This document shows positions 61,023 to 64,000 of a DNA stretch of 64,000 bases, one piece after another. Every line of letters begins with the position of its first letter. Positions within the stretch are counted from its first letter, which is position 1. Below the pieces are notes generated by a model, which made no database searches, was not told the DNA's origin, and saw nothing but the letters and a program-made list of their open reading frames with translations. Source of the stretch: Diplolepis rosae (Eukaryota; Arthropoda; Insecta; Hymenoptera; Diplolepididae); the NCBI GenBank assembly GCA_030998225.1, contig JAPYXD010000741.1, forward strand, positions 1,674,001-1,738,000, given 5' to 3'. Both the position numbers and the translations under genes were made by a program.

Positions 61023-64000
61023 CTGCCTGGTTGTATTAAACACTCAACACTTTATTCATGTAAGATTAAAATAAAACATAAGATTAAAGAACAACTGTCT
61101 GGTTGTATTTAACACTCCGCACCTTATTCAACATAAGATTGAAATAAAATATAAGATAAAAGAACAACTGCCTGGTGGTTTTAAACACACAAAAAATTAT
61201 TCAAGTTTGATTAAAACAATATATAAAATGAAATAACAACTGCCTGGTTGTATTAAACACTCAGCACCTTATTCAACATAAGATTGAAATAAAATATAAA
61301 ATCAAGTAACAACTGCCTGGTTGTATTAAACACTCGGCACGTTATTCTAAATAAGATTGAAATAAAATATAAGATTAAAGAACAACATCCTGGTTGTATC
61401 AAACACTCAGCACGTTATTCGAAATAAGATTGAAATAAAATATAAAATCACGTATCAACTGCCTGGCTGTATTAAACACTCAACACTTTATTCAAGTAAA
61501 ATTAAAATAAAACATAAGATTAAAGAACAACATCCTGGTTGTATTAAACACTCAGCACGTTATTCGAAATAAGATTGAAATAAAATATAAAATCACGTAT
61601 CAACTGCCTGGCTGTATTAAACACTCAACACTTTATTCATGTAAGATTAAAATAAAACATAAGATTAAAGAACAACTGTCTGGTTGTATTTAACACTCCG
61701 CACCTTATTCAACATAAGATTGAAATAAAATATAAGATAAAAGAACAACTGCCTGGTGGTTTTAAACACACAAAAAATTATTCAAGTTTGATTAAATCAA
61801 TATATAAAATGAAATAACAACTGCCTGGTTGTATTAAACACTCAGCACCTTATTCAACATAAGATTGAAATAAAATATAAAATCAATTAACAACTGCCTG
61901 GTTGTATTAAACACTCGGCACGTTATTCTAAATAAGATTGAAATAAAATATAAGATTAAAGAACAACATCCTGGTTGTATTAAACACTCAGCACGTTATT
62001 CGAAATAAGATTGAAATAAAATATAAAATCACGTATCAACTGCCTGGCTGTATTCTCAACACTTTATTCAAGTAGGATTAAAATAAAATATAAGATCGAA
62101 GAACAACTGCCTGGTTGTAGTAAACACTCAGCGCGTTATTCAAAATAAGATTGAAATGAAATATAAAATTAATTAACAACTGCCTGGTTGTATTAAACAC
62201 TCAACACGTTATTCAAGTAAGATTAAAATAAAACATAAGATTAAAGAACATCATCCTGGTTGTATTAAACACTCAGCACGTTATTCAAAATACGAATGAA
62301 ATAAAATATATAATCAAGTAACAACTGCCTGGTTGTTTTAAACACACAGCAAGTTCTTCAAATGTGATTAAGTTAATATATAAAATTAATTAACAACTAC
62401 CTAGCTGTATTAAACACTCAACACGTTATTCAAGTAGGATTAAAATAAAATATAAGATCGAAGAACAACTGCCTGGTTGTAGTAAACACTCAGCACGTTA
62501 TTCAAAATAAGATTGAAATGAAATATAATATAAAAGAACAGCTGCCGGGTTGTATTAAACACACAGCAAATTATTCAACTGTGATTAAAATAATATATAA
62601 CATGAATGAACAACTGCCTGGTTGTACTAAACACTCAGCACGTTATTCAAAATAAGATTGAAATAAAATATAAAATTAATTAACAACTGCCTGGTTGTAT
62701 TAAACACTCAACACGTTATTCAAGTAAGATTAAAGTAAAATGCAAAATCAAATAACAACTACATGGTTGTATTAAACACTCAACACGTTATTCAAGTAAG
62801 ATTAAAATAAAACATAAGATTAAAGAACAACATCCTGGTTGTATTAAACACTCAGCACGTTATTCAAAATAAGATTGAAATGAAATATAAGATAAAAGAA
62901 CAACTGCCGGGTTGTATTAAACACACAGCATGTTATTCAACTGTGATTAAAATAATATATAACATGAATGAACAACTGCCTGGTTGTACTAAACACTCAG
63001 CACGTTATTCAAAATAAGATTGAAATAAAATATAAAATTAATTAACAACTGCCTGGTTGTATTAAACACTCAACACGTTATTCAAGTAAGATTAAAATAA
63101 AACATAAGATTAAAGAACAAAATCCTGGTTGTATTAAACACTCAGCACGTTATTCAACATAAGATTGAAATAAAATATAAAATCAAGAAACAATTGCCTG
63201 GATGTATTAAACAGTCAGCACGTTATTCAAGTGAGATTAAAATAAGACATAAGATTAAAGAACAACTACCTGGTTGTATTAAACACTCAAAGCGTTATTC
63301 AAGTAGGATTAAAATAAAATATAAGACCGAAGAACAACTGCCTGGTTGTAGTAATCACTCAGCACGTTATTCAAAATAAGATTGAAATGAATTATAAGAT
63401 AAAAGAACAACTGCCTGGTGGTATTAAACACACAGAAAGTTATTCAAGTGTGATTAAAATAATATATAAAATGAAATAACAACTGCCTGGTTGTATTAAA
63501 CACTCAGCACGTTATTCAAAATTAGATTGAAATAAAATATAAAATCACGTATCAACTGCCTGGTTGTATAAAACACTCAGCAAGTTATTCAAGTGTGATT
63601 AAAATAATATATAAAATGAAAGAACAACGGCCTGGTTCTATTATACATTCACCGCGTTATTCAAGTAAGATTACAATAAAACATAAGATTAAAGAACAAC
63701 ATCCTGGTTGTATTAAACACTCAGCACGTTATTCGAAATAAGATTGAAATAAAATATAAAATCACGTATCAACTGCCTGGTTGTATAAAACACTCAGCAA
63801 GTTATTCAAGTGTGATTAAAATAATATATCAAATGAAATAACAACTGCCTGGTTGTATTAAACACTCAGCACGTTATTTAAAATTAGATTGAAATAAATT
63901 ATAAAATCACGTATCAACTGCCTGCTTGTATAAAACACTCAGAAAGTTATTCAAGTGTGATTAAAATAATATATAAAATGAAAGAACAAAGGCCTGGTTC
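61023..64000. repeat. 72-bp satellite, right block, continues past window
   Basis: Same monomer family. It contains words typical of the left part of the main block (AAGTTCTTCAAATGTGATTA near 62350) and of the 32-33 kb duplication (AAGACCGAAG near 63326). Monomer types from distant parts of the array are therefore mixed here. Confidence 0.97.

Noticed and set aside
18586..64000. CENP-B box or telomeric repeat in the satellite
   Set aside because: I did not see the CENP-B box pattern, TTAGG repeats or TCAGG repeats in the monomers.

Overview
The window looks like repeat-dense, AT-rich heterochromatin from an arthropod, most likely an insect. The basis is a Ty3/gypsy retrovirus-like element with an envelope gene and a tRNA-Gly(GCC) primer site, a Tc1/mariner relic, two R1-clade non-LTR retrotransposons and about 40 kb of satellite DNA. 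A hymenopteran is possible but unproven. I see no intact ordinary cellular gene. Almost everything is mobile or tandemly repeated DNA.

Region 1-10579 is one retrovirus-like LTR retrotransposon on the minus strand, running off the left edge. From right to left it has a 5' LTR (9728-10579), PBS (9696-9713), a long leader with repeats, gag, protease, RT/RNase H, an unusual AT-hook plus acidic linker, integrase, a small standalone CARD-domain ORF (1458-1739), and an envelope-like ORF that starts at 1312 and is still open at base 2. Gag and pol carry several stops and frame breaks. The CARD ORF and the visible envelope ORF are unbroken. The CARD ORF is the most interesting feature: a death-fold adaptor domain, known in metazoans from caspase and apoptosome signalling, sits as an accessory gene between pol and env. 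Just right of the LTR is a 58-bp piece of a second envelope copy, so this element appears to have inserted into an older relative. That relic is cut on its other side by a hAT-like end.

Region 10638-15143 holds DNA-transposon debris: a 545-bp inverted-repeat element carrying a 57-codon transposase fragment, and a 2.7-kb element with ~460-bp inverted repeats, internal degenerate repeats, a (CTGT)n tract and clustered GC palindromes. Region 15141-18585 is an inverted partial unit followed by about seven copies of an exactly 438-bp tandem repeat. Each copy carries a tRNA-like A box, a perfect T arm (B box) and a T-run, so it could be an RNA polymerase III unit.

From 18586 to the right edge runs a satellite with a 72-bp monomer and visible higher-order duplications. 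Two nearly identical, 5'-truncated R1-clade elements (51959-55938 and 57039-61022, minus strand) interrupt it at the same point of the monomer. Their flanks match as well, so the simplest reading is one insertion later copied with the satellite in a ~5.08-kb block. Site-specific targeting of the satellite remains possible. Both copies have private indels and look dead.
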